This document shows, in pieces, positions 49,501 through 59,692 of a stretch of 64,000 bases of DNA. Where the stretch lies: contig JAZKJV010000611.1 of assembly GCA_037367405.1 (NCBI GenBank), positions 310,001 through 374,000 of the forward strand, given 5' to 3'. Position 1 is the stretch's first letter. The number at the start of each line of letters is the position of its first letter. The notes under the pieces are model-generated. The model searched no databases, was not told the DNA's origin, and saw only the letters and a program-made list of their open reading frames with translations. Made by a program: the position numbers and the translations under genes. The stretch is from Ottelia alismoides. Taxonomy: Eukaryota > Streptophyta > Magnoliopsida > Alismatales > Hydrocharitaceae.

Positions 49501-50328
49501 AGCCCTTTGAAAATTTCTAAAAAGAATATTATAGTTTTATCTTATATGTCTTAACACATATATAAAAATTTAAAAAATACAATTAGAAAACACTAAAAAC
49601 TTGAAAATAAAGAAAATCCAATAAAAACTATATATTTAATCATAGAAAAATCACAAAAATACCAATTTGGTACTATTTGAAATCTTAGTAAAAACTCTTT
49701 TGTATAAAATTAGTTTCTAGATTTAATTCATCTATTTTCTATTTTAAAAATCATAAATTAGAGGCTTATTTTGTTTTAAAAATTATTTTCAATCATAAAT
49801 CATTAAAAAATCCTTAAAAAAGGTAAAAATACCTAAAAATCAACATAAACAATAAAAAATCATTAAAATACAAAAACATTTTATTTGTTATTTTGATCAT
49901 TTTTATCTATTTAAAATATAAAATGTCTTTTATTCAATTTCGATAAATATTAGAATCATAAATTGATTTTCAAAATTTAAAAATATATAAAAAAATTGTA
50001 AAATTTAAATCAATTAAAAATAAAAAATATAAAACATTTGAAAATTAAATAAATATAAAACTCATTAAAACTCATAAGAATTCATAAAATCCATTAAAAC
50101 AAATTTAAACCAGAAAAGGAAATTAAAAAACTTTATTCATTTATGTAATTAATAATCCTTATAAAAAATTGCCTCCTTATGTTCGACCACGGAAGCTATA
50201 TCAGGTTAATAATTGGCATATTCTTCACTTAGAATGAATATTTTTTATTGACTCTGAGATTGTAGGATTTCAGCAACACTTGCTACATTTTCAAATAAAT
50301 TAAAACCCAATCAATTCTCTGCTTATCA
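46554..50328 (+). repeat. Solo LTR E (Athila-like)
   Basis: About 3.78 kb, starting TAATGAATCACC with AATTCATCA nearby and ending GCTTATCA. U3 has ATTGGTCC (47718-47725) and GTTGACC...GATCAAC; TATAAAA is at 47958-47964. A transcribed GC-richer part runs to about 48960 and AT-rich sequence to about 50170, then a degenerate copy of the conserved block (gttcgaccac...tatcaggttaat) near 50181-50209. No PBS, interior or second LTR is attached and both sides are C-type LTR, so it is a solo LTR left by LTR-LTR recombination. Confidence 0.75.
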
Positions 50329-50333
50329 ACGAC

Positions 50334-50925
50334 CTGTCAGAACTACCTATCCTCCGATCTTCTCCATTTTCCCACCTTAATCGACTACTTGGTGTGCCTC
50401 GATTCATTCATGAACACTCTTCACAACATGACCATCCATCATGCCCTTACCCTAGATTGACCAGAAATCCATTGAGTGAATCAAAATCCATGGATCATGT
50501 GACTCTTTTGCCTCTGCTATAAAACAACCTCTAGCGACGATCAGCGAACACATCCTGGGCGAGCACATGTGCTCACCAAGGTGCCTGGCATGTACTTGAC
50601 CTGCACATGGAGAGCCATTTTGTGTATGCAAATCCCACCTTTTCTTGTAGTGAGAGAACGAAGATCATCAAGCATCACCATCATCCTTGTTCTTCGTGAA
50701 TCACAGTTGATGTCCGATTGAGCATCATCTATGGCTAAGATATAATCTAGAGCAGATTAATATAAGCCATTGTTCTAAAGTGGTGTGAGTGATCCCAACT
50801 GAAACTAGCATTCAATTCATGATTGTTCGATATGAATTCATCCAGCATCTGAGATCTATTCCACGCCAAAAGGTGAGCCATGCACCTCATGGGATCCAAG
50901 CCTTAGTTCCATGAGTTACCTCCTT
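50334..50925 (+). repeat. Probable continuation of the element C 3' LTR, truncated
   Basis: After solo LTR E the text looks like the promoter part of an LTR: CT-rich lead, TATAAAA at 50518-50524, then a transcribed part with a 14-bp palindrome GAGCACATGTGCTC at 50561-50574. It would continue the U3 that stops at 46553. The right end is indistinct (about 50925) and the rest of the LTR is missing. The assignment rests on position and general layout. Confidence 0.45.
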
Positions 50926-51956
50926 TTTTTCAATATTAGTTGTACCACTACCTTCTTATAATATTTACAGTTCTAACCATCCGGCACGGTAAAGTATGGT
51001 TGTATATGACATTACAAAAGGGAAGAATGGTAAGTTTTGCAAGAATCTAGGAGCACAAATGATATTACACAAAAGGGAGGGGCATAACTGATATTACAAA
51101 AGTAAAGAAGGGGACAAGTGATAAAAATGTTAAAAATTATACCAATGTCATATCGGTTGATAGAGGATCACATACATGCGCTCGGATCAAGAATAAGGGA
51201 AGTTTCATGATGGACGCTTTTGGCGGACTTTTATGCATCACAAAGTTTGGAAACCAGTTTCTCAGCGATCTTACAGTCGTATCGCGATGAAATTTGTATG
51301 CATGGATGTGGGAGAGTAATGCTAAACATGCATGTGATCGGATCCACTGTCACAGACAAAAGGTTACGCATCAAAAATGTGGATGCAGCCAGTATGATCA
51401 ACTAGCCGCTTAAGAGCATCATATTCACATGGAAAATGTCTAGATCTGAACCTATCACACGTAAAATATCTGGATCTGAACCTATCATCCGTGACCAGCT
51501 CAAAGTTAACTAAAATTCGGCTTTTATTATCCCGACGTAATGAAATTGGCGTCACACATGGAATTTACCACGAATATTTATTGAAGTCAAGCACCCTCAT
51601 GCATGGCATGGCATATATGAAGAATGTAGGTATTCTATCATCCATGATTTCACGAGCCGTGAGTTTTCCGTTGTTCCAAATCTTGATATTTACGGCCCGT
51701 AAATATATATCTAATTCCATTGTTCCAAATCTTGATAAACAAATCAATTGCGCGGGAAGTGATTGAAACTGGGTACGTGGACGTGAGTTAAATATTGTGC
51801 AAGTATATATAGAAATGGCTGCCTTAAATAAATATTTCATTCTATTCTGTTAGTAATTTATTTGAGTTCGCCACGATCGAACATGCTGATTTGCCGGAGT
51901 GATGCACTCACGTATTCCCCTGAAAATAAATCGATTATGCTAACCCGATCTTGCAG
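50926..51956. other. Intergenic region upstream of the glycine-rich protein gene
   Basis: Three copies of a tgatattacaaaag-like motif (51007-51030, 51060-51082, 51089-51112), a 30-bp imperfect tandem repeat (51436-51465, 51466-51495), an 18-bp direct repeat (51671-51688, 51720-51737) and a 19-bp palindrome (51687-51705). TACGTGG at 51774-51780 followed by ACGTGAG is ABRE-like. Short frames on both strands (for example 51491-51766) show no recognised domain. The proximal part is presumably the promoter of the gene at 52016. Confidence 0.55.
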
Positions 51957-51964
51957 TATAAATA
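51957..51964 (+). promoter_or_regulatory. TATA box of the glycine-rich protein gene
   Basis: TATAAATA about 59 bases before the ATG at 52016. Transcription would start near 51990, giving a short 5' UTR of about 25 bases. Confidence 0.65.
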
Positions 51965-52015
51965 GAGATTGAATCCATTGCCTCGATAGACAAGCAATCG
52001 ATCGAGTCGGTGAGA

Positions 52016-53947
52016 ATGGCTAAAGTTTCATCTATCACTCTGTTGTTGATGCTCTTCTTGGGCATCACCTCCGCGACGAGAATTCTCATGCAGTTTGGCG
52101 GCGGCGGTGGAGGAGGCGGAGGTGGTGGTGGTACAGGCGGAGGATACGGTTCGGGATATGGTTCAGGCTCTGGATACGGCGGAGGTGTTGCTGGAGGAAG
52201 CGGAGGAGGAGGAGGAGGAGGAGGCGGAGGAGGGGGTGGTGGTACAGGGGGCGGCATCGGTGGAGGTGTCGGTGGAGGCTTTGGCTATGGGTCAGGTGGC
52301 GGGTACGGCTTAGGATACGGGTAAGGCTTCGGTGGAGGTGGTGGGAGCGGAGGAGGGAAGGGCGGGGGTTTCGGATTTGGTCGTGGATTTGGTGGAGGAA
52401 TTGGAGGAGGTGGAGGTGGGGGAGGAGGGGGTGGTGGGGGTGGGGGAGCAAGTGGTGGGGGTACTGGCTCCGGATATGGATCGGGATACGGTGGAGGTGC
52501 TGGAGGAGGAACGGGAGGAGGAGGAGGCAGTGGTGGAGGGGGAGGAGGAGGCAGTGGTGGAGGGGGTGGAGGAGGTAGTGGTGGAGGCTCAGGCTCCGGT
52601 AGTGGATCTGGATTAGGTTCTGGTGGAGGAGGCGGTGGGGGCTCAGGTTTTGGGAGTGGAAATGGATCAGGTTCGGGTGGCGGGAAGGGTGGGGGTGGAG
52701 GCGGAGGAAATGGTGGAGGATCTGGCTATGGTAGCGGATCAGGCTATGGTGGAGGAAAGAGCGGAGGAGGTGCTAGCGGTGGTGGTGGAGCCGGAGGAGG
52801 AGGCGGAGGAGGAGGAGGAACAGGAGGAGGCTCTGGTTATGGTAGTGGATCTGGATCTGGTGGAGGAGGAGGAAAGAGTGGAGGTGGAGGAAGTGGCGGG
52901 GGCTTTGGTTCTGGCAGTGGAAATGGTTCAGGTTCGGGTGGCGGGAAGGGTGGGAGTGGAGGAAATGGTGGGGGGTCTGGCTCTGGTAGTGGATTGGGCT
53001 TCGGTGGAGGAAAGAGCGGAGGAGGTGCCGGTGGTGGTGGAGGAGGAGGAGGAGGCGGAGGAGGAGGAGGAGGAGGAGGAGGAAGGGGAGGAGGCTCTGG
53101 CTCTGGCTCTGGATATGGTAGTGGATCTGGATCAGGCTCTAGTGGTGGAGGAGGAAAAGGTGGAGGGGGTGGAGGAGGTAGTGGAGGAGGAGGAGGAGGA
53201 GGCAGTGACAGTGGCTCTGGCACCGGATCTGGAAGTGGATATGGTTATGGACAAGGAGGCGGTGTAGGTAGTGGAAAGGGTGGGGGTGGAGATGCCGGTG
53301 GAGGAGGAAGTGGTGGGGGGGCTGGTAGTGGAGGTGGAGGAGGTGCAGGCTCTGCCTCTAGTTCTGGTTATGGATCTGGATCAGGCTTCGGTGGAGGTTC
53401 AGTTGGAGGAAACGGAGGGGGCGGGGGTGGTGCAGGTGTTGGGAGTGGAGGCAGTAAGGGTACAGGAGGTAGTGTTGGATACGGTAGTGGATTTGGTGCT
53501 GGTCATGGATATGGTGTTGGAGGTGGGTTTGGAAGAGGAGGTGGTGGATCTGGAAGTGGATACGGTGGTGGCGTAGGAACTGGAAGTGGTGCTGGATACG
53601 GATTCGGTAAGGGCTCGGGCTTCGGTCTTGGTGGTGGTAACGGTGGAGGAGGTGGGTATGGCATTGGTGGTGGTTATGGTGGGGGAAGCGGCTATGGTTT
53701 TGGTTCTGGGCATGGCTCAGGTTATGGTGCTAATGGAGGTGGTGGTGGTGGAGGAGGAGGAAGAGGTGGTGGTGGTGGAGAAGGTGCAGGAGGAGGACAC
53801 GGCTATGGCTCTGGAAGTGGCTCTGGTTATGGACTTGGTGGAAATGGAGGGGGCGGTGGAGGAGGTGGTGGAGGTGGCGGTGGAGGAGGCGGCTTTGGCG
53901 GTGGGTTGGGCTCTGGTTATGGTTATGGAGCAGGTGGAGGCTTTTGA
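52016..53947 (+). CDS. Secreted glycine-rich protein (cell-wall type), with one in-frame TAA
   Basis: The only host-type gene recognised. From the ATG at 52016 the frame begins MAKVSSITLLLMLFLGITSA, a hydrophobic signal peptide with likely cleavage after residue 20 or 21, then TRILMQF and a continuous run of Gly-rich text (GGG, GYG, GSG, GGGK, GFG) to TGA at 53945-53947: 643 codons in all. Tyr, Ser, Phe and a few Lys and Asn alternate with Gly; cysteines and an RNA-binding domain are absent. This fits the class of structural cell-wall glycine-rich proteins. The frame contains a single TAA at 52322-52324 (codon 103), within gggtaaggc, which is also a good 5' splice-site match. Thus there is either a nonsense mutation leaving a 102-residue product, or a short intron, or an error in a repetitive stretch. 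A TATA box precedes it and AATAAA follows. No neighbouring gene is visible. Confidence 0.75.
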
Positions 53948-53967
53948 AGAATTACATGTCACCCTCA

Positions 53968-53973
53968 AATAAA
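53968..53973 (+). terminator. Polyadenylation signal of the glycine-rich protein gene
   Basis: AATAAA 21 bases after the stop codon, followed by T-rich and AT-rich text (ttattttttaataataat). A second, weaker AT-rich region with gtatttaatgtatttt lies near 54079. Confidence 0.55.
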
Positions 53974-54848
53974 GTTATTTTTTAATAATAATGTGCTTTC
54001 CAATTGCATGAATTATACATGCATATGTTGGCGACGATTGAAAAAGAAAAGTCATCCTCAAATGAGATCCAAAATCGTTGTATTTAATGTATTTTTTCTA
54101 TCTTGTTGTACACTTGAATGTTGTTGAATTTTTCTAATAATTGAAATTTATTACTTTCTCTTCCTTGTGTTTGGTTATCATTTTTCTAAACAAACCCCTC
54201 TATAGAAATATGAAAAATATGTGTACAATCATAATTTTAAATAAACATATTCAAACCAATAAATCTATGGATTACTCCTGCCCTCATATGTAGAGTGTGA
54301 TATCGAATAAGTTTATTCCATTTGAATTACTGTCAATTGGTTAATCTGCTTTATTACGCTATAGATGGAGTTATCACTTCAAACATGAACAGAATAGAAA
54401 CATCACTTTGCTCTCTTTTGCTACCGTAATATCATCACAAGCAACAACCTTCCTTCAATCAAGGAAGACCAAGAATAAAGGGTAAAGAAGCTAACAAGAA
54501 CGCTACTTTGTCAAGTTTGAAGGATGTTGGGAAGATCCATATGATTTTGAGTATGGTGTCAACAAGATCCTGTCGTGCCATCATCATTATTGTAACAGAT
54601 AAATATCATTGATGTAGAACAAGTCAATCCCGGTGGCAAGTTGGCAACATTTTTCGAGAGCAAACCCATCGGATTGCGGTAAATAAGATGGGATATGTTC
54701 AATGTTATCAACATGTGCCAATTTAGTTTGTGGTGACAACGAATTCTTTCCCTTGACATGAAAGCATGCTCATATTTTGTTACTTGCATGAAAATCAATG
54801 GATGGATGAGAATTCTTCATGTTTCTCATCTTTAATTCTATTCAAGCA
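53974..54848. other. Intergenic region downstream of the glycine-rich protein gene
   Basis: AT-rich sequence without retrotransposon similarity that I can see. Frames such as 54798-54559 (minus) are short and unrecognised. Nothing specific is supported. Confidence 0.5.
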
Positions 54849-55196
54849 TTATAAAAAGGGTTTGATGGGGCTGCCCCACCTCATTTTTCCGCATTTTTTT
54901 ATTTTCTTTTTAAATTTCACCATGTATATTTATCTATATATCTCTACTATATGCCATTCAAATTTCATCAGAAACAGAGACTCGTACGGCCTCCATCCGG
55001 ATAGGATCTATTTAAAAAATCCTGCGACTGTTAAAAAATGATTGTCTGGATGGAGGTCATACGAGTCTCTGTTTCTGACAAAATTCGAATGGCATATAGG
55101 AGGATATAGGGATGAATATAAATGATGATATTTTTCCAAAAAAATAAGAAAATTTGCGGAAAAATGGGGAGGGCAACCCCATTTCTTCCTTATAAA
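54849..55196. mobile_element. Fold-back / MITE-like element
   Basis: About 350 bp that are almost one long imperfect inverted repeat. The left arm (54849 to about 55010) and the reverse complement of the right arm share catttttccgca (54882-54893 against 55154-55165), tatatgccattc (54951-54962 against 55090-55101) and cagaaacagagactcgta. The termini are TTATAA-like. The loop is about 35 bases of AT-rich text. It has no coding capacity. Probably a MITE; the superfamily and target duplication could not be settled by eye. Confidence 0.7.
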
Positions 55197-56254
55197 ATTG
55201 GCTAGTTGTAATTTTTCAACCGAATTTAAGAAGCTTTTTTCAACCGAATTTTTCTACAAGTTCTACTGAGGTACAAAAATAATTAAAATCCATAAAACAT
55301 TGTATTACTTAAAGGCAAGATTTACCCTCAAACTAAAAATCTGATGTCCCTTAAACGTTACATGCTTAGATGGTAATTATGAGCTTGGTTCATAATAAAC
55401 TATCACATATGAATATCATGTGGCAGTTCCATCTCAATCATATTTTTCTTTAGAAAATGAATTAGTACGTATATTAGTTATTAAAAGAAAAGGGGAGTAT
55501 CAACCTCAAAAAGTAAAACAACATAAAAAAAACACATAAGGAGTACGAGAAATAAAAATTTGAGGTTACTATATATCACCATCTATTAACAAAAATATAA
55601 AAAACGGCCTAATATAGTCGTAGTTGAGTTAAAAATGCAATATATAGAAATAAGGAACTGCACGTGTTTGTAGAAAAATTCAGTGATAGACAGTGTTCTT
55701 TCACACACTATCAGATATCATCAAAAACAACTAATCAAAGCTTTCAATTAAGCGGTAGGTGGAATTAAGCTGGGTCAAAAATGACGCTTTTTTAATATGC
55801 CAACAATTTATGCAAGTTATTTTGTATATATGGGTGTGTTGAAATGACAAGAAATATTTAGATGTTTATAGTTAACACGAATGGACAATGTTTGATGATA
55901 AGGAAGATGTATAGAAGATCTGATGGACAGTTTATTATGTGTATGTGAAGATGTTTTATGTAAACGTGTATAGATGGTGAATGTAAGGATAGTATGTGAA
56001 GATGTAGACATACAATGTGAATGTGAAATTGTTGGAGATGAAGCTGTATAGATGTGAATGTGAAGATAACATGTGAAGGTGTATAGATGTTAGATGTTAG
56101 ATGTAAACGTACATATGTATAGATTTGAATTTGAGGGTACTATATATAGATGTGAAGGTATGATGGATAAATCATGATCATTGTTATACAAACACCGAAA
56201 GGTTTTATGTGTAGGTGAAGATGTATGGTGTCAATTCGAAGTTGTATGATGCCA

Positions 56255-56256
<2 letters not shown>
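55197..56256. other. Intergenic region with degenerate GATGT repeats
   Basis: To about 55840 AT-rich text without features. From about 55840 to 56250 words like gatgtatagatgtgaatgtgaag recur irregularly, forming a degenerate minisatellite that leads into the GT microsatellite. No gene is supported. Confidence 0.5.

Positions 56257-56299
<43 letters not shown>
56257..56299. repeat. GT microsatellite
   Basis: An uninterrupted GT run of 43 bases. It ends 45 bases before the left LTR of element F. Confidence 0.95.
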
Positions 56300-56300
<1 letters not shown>

Positions 56301-56344
56301 TTGTGTGGTTGGGTGACAAATCAGTCAGAACCGAGAAAAGATCT

Positions 56345-59300
56345 TGATGAATCCTCATTCATCACTCTTTATTCTTTTATTTTAGCTAAAAATCTTTACA
56401 AAACACCATGTAGATACTTGTAAACATAATAAATTATCAAATTACATGCTTTGTGTAAATAGCAATAATTAGCATGTTTTTGTGAAAAAATAAAAGAATA
56501 AAGAAATAAAGAAAAAGAGGGAAACAATTAGAATAAATATTAAGTGACCTGAACACAAGAGAGGGCCCAATATGGGCATGATCGCCAAATAAAATAAGTA
56601 GAGAGAGATAGGGCCATTCACCATGTATCCCTCCTTCTTGTACATATTTTATTTTATTAAAAATAAAATTAAAATAAAAATGTGTTTCCCATATTTTGTA
56701 TATATTTATAAAAATAATTAAAAAATTATAAAATAAAATAAAATAAAAAAGAAATAATTTCTCTCTCTTCATTGTACAATACCTTGTATATAAGAATAAA
56801 AGATATATTTATTTTACCCTTGTCAATAAATAATAAAAATCAATAAAAAAATGACTTTATACTCTATATTTTACATTATAAATAAATGAAATATAAAATT
56901 AGAGTATTTTTACAAGAATAAAATAATAAAAAAATATAAAATACATAGGTATTTTATACCTGTATATAAAATAATATAATGTATATAACATATTTTCTTT
57001 TTCAAAAAAATAAATAAAAATCACAAAAAATACTTTGAAAAATAATAAACATTTTTCATTTTGAAAATATTTTGAAATAAAATCATTTGCTATTTTTAAT
57101 TTAATTTATAAATAATTTGTGAATACTGAATTCTGATTGGTCCACGGGGATTGTTGACCCCCGGTCAACTCTCCCCCTGGACCACATCACGCTCGGACCC
57201 GGTTTTGACCTGATTTCTCCACATTTTCCCGAATTGGTCTGACCTCCATTTCTTCAAACCTAGGGCTCCGATTGTAGAGCAAAGATCCATGATCCTGACC
57301 CGCCATCTCATCTAGGGGTCAGTGCCTCGATCAACGCACCCGATTCCCATCTTCCCGAACCCCTGCTAGTATAAGACCTGATCCCCAACCGCCATTTCAC
57401 GTATCTTTGGACACCGTCTCCGACCCCTATGACCTCCATTCTCTTGCCTTGAGTGACAGCGAGCCTGAGGGTGTGTTGTAGAGAGGAGTGAGGCGTTATA
57501 TCCCTAGATCTGGCGACTCACATCGCCGTGCTCCGCCACCGACGAGCTCGACCCTCTAAAGGCATCGCTCCATCGAGGCGAGGATCTTAGGAGGTAACAT
57601 ACCTCCAGCACAGACGACTTCGATCACCAGGTACCTTCGTTAGCCTTTAGATTCGTCTAGTTTCCAATCATTAGGTTTCTGACCGCCGACCTCCGCCGCC
57701 CATTTCACCGTGCTCCGATCATCCATCTGCCCATCCGACTGCACCTACACCTTCGCGAGACTCCTCATCACCTTCTTCGCCCAGTCACTCCCCTGATTCG
57801 ACTCGGAATAGATACCTCGGTTCTCCTCCGCTGCCGCTCGCAGGAGAGCCACGCTCCGCCTCCCTCGATCACCCATTTTGCCTGCTAACGGGTCGAGGCA
57901 GTTTGCCCTCGACCCAGCATTTGTTCTACGCAGGAGAGACGAAGAACGGACCTCGTCTGGAGGTATGGCCATTGAAGCACGGCAGCTCCAGGTCTTCCTC
58001 GTTGCTGGGGTCCTCCAGGACCTCCCGGCCTCATCGGAGCATTCCACCAGCTGCGGATCATCACCAGCGTTCTTTTCCCCATTCTAGCAGCATCGGAGGA
58101 CGTCCCCATCGCGCGCAATGGTCGGGCGAAGTTTGTCGGCGACCAGTTCTTCCAGGGATCTCCTTCGCCGTTCGATCGACCTCATCTGTCAGCTTTGATC
58201 TCCACCGTCCATCTGCGGGAGGCTCGTAGACATCCGATCCATCTGAGGATCTGATCTGGGACATCCGTCGCGGAAGGGGTATCCGTGAACCACAGCCGTC
58301 TGATCTGAAGTGGACTCCCCTCGACCGTTGGATCTTAATAATAAGGGTAAATATCACTTAGGCCCCTCTTAGTTAAGCATTTACGTTTCAGTCCTGTAAA
58401 TATTTTACGTAGTTATTTTTAATTTGGATAAATTGTACTTTGGACCTCAGAGTTCTAGTATTTGTATTTTAGTCCCTTTGTATGTGGAGCACGTGCATCG
58501 ACACGTGACTTGTGGGACAATTGCATCTTTTATCCTAGAATTTTGTGCTGTTATGGTTTACAATTTTATAAATAGGAATGACAGATATGCCCTCGTTTTA
58601 GTGAATCACGTACGTGCCTCGTGCCCTTCTAGGCTTTTTACAACTTTGGCCCTAGACTTTTAACACGTGTTATCATTAGGACCTGGAACTTATTTTCTTT
58701 ACATCGAGGTCCCTGTGTGCTGAGCCTTTTCTATTGGTTGAATAAAATATCAAATAAACTCCAAATCTTGTGAAATTTGGACACGTGGCCCCTGTCATTA
58801 AAAATTTCACTATTTTTTTAGGACAATTTTGTTTTTATTTTCTATTTTTAAAAATTCAAAAACCCTCATTTTTGCTAATGTTTTAATTTAAAAATCAATT
58901 AAAAATACTAAAAACTCTCCAAAAATTCTAAAAAAATTAGTGTTAGCTTATTTTGTTGTCTTATTGCTTCAGTTCAATTTTTGTTTGATTTGGATTTATA
59001 AAAACCCTAAACATTGAAAAACCCTAAAAACCTTATAAAAATCATTAAAAATTCTTAAAAATTCAAACAAATACAATTTCTTCTTCTGTAGTTAGTACTT
59101 TATTTTGTAGTTTGTCATAAAATTATCTCCAGATTTTTAAAGACTATTTTTATATTTTTAAATAGCCTTTCAAATCTCGATGCACATTAACTTTTATTTT
59201 TAGCCTTCTTTTATTTTTTTATAAAATCCATTAAAATTTAGAAAAATCTGAGAAAATTACAAAAAACACTTAAAAATTCATAAACTTAAAAATATTTTTA

Positions 59301-59671
59301 TTTTAACTTTTTGACTTGTTTTGATGTGTTGAATAATTCTTTGACTGCACCTTTTTCATTTTCTTTTATATTTTCTTTATAATTAAATATCACAAAAAAT
59401 TAAAAACACATAAAATCCACCAAAAATATTTGTTTTATTTCATTTTTGTTTTTATACTACTTCGTAGGCTTTTTAGCCAACTCGTACTCCTTATGTTTGA
59501 CCCTGGTCTCTATACTAGGTTGAATAAAATAGCAAGACCGCTATTCGACTTTATTGATTGATTATTTTATTTGGTGGTCTTAATTTCTTGTTGAGTCCGA
59601 TTCAAGAGGTTGAGGTTGCAACGACCCTTGATACCTATCTCCCTTAGACACTCGTCTTTTTTGGCTCATCA
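56345..59671 (+). repeat. 5' LTR of element F
   Basis: About 3.33 kb, from TGATGAAT-cctc-ATTCATCA to GGCTCATCA. U3 inverted repeat 57139-57182 with GTTGACC...GGTCAAC, weak TATA near 57370 (tataag), GC-rich part to about 58330, and hairpin CCTGGTctctatACTAGG at 59502-59519 with AATAAA at 59523-59528. Open frames in the GC-rich part are not supported as genes. Confidence 0.9.
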
Positions 59672-59674
59672 GAA

Positions 59675-59692
59675 TGGCGTCGTTGCCAGAGA
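59675..59692 (+). other. Primer-binding site of element F (tRNA-Asp)
   Basis: tggcgtcgttgccagaga, three bases after the LTR end, complementary to the 3' end of plant tRNA-Asp with a few mismatches. Confidence 0.85.

Noticed and set aside
52086..53968. Long frames in other phases and on the minus strand of the glycine-rich gene (Val/Glu-rich, Pro-rich, Ser/Thr-rich)
   Set aside because: They are phase shadows of GGN repeats: GGA/GGT repeats read as GAG/GTG or, in reverse, CCN and TCC. Only the Gly phase has a signal peptide, TATA spacing and a poly(A) signal.
56140..56358. Minus-strand frame with a His-Thr run
   Set aside because: It is the translation of the GT microsatellite.
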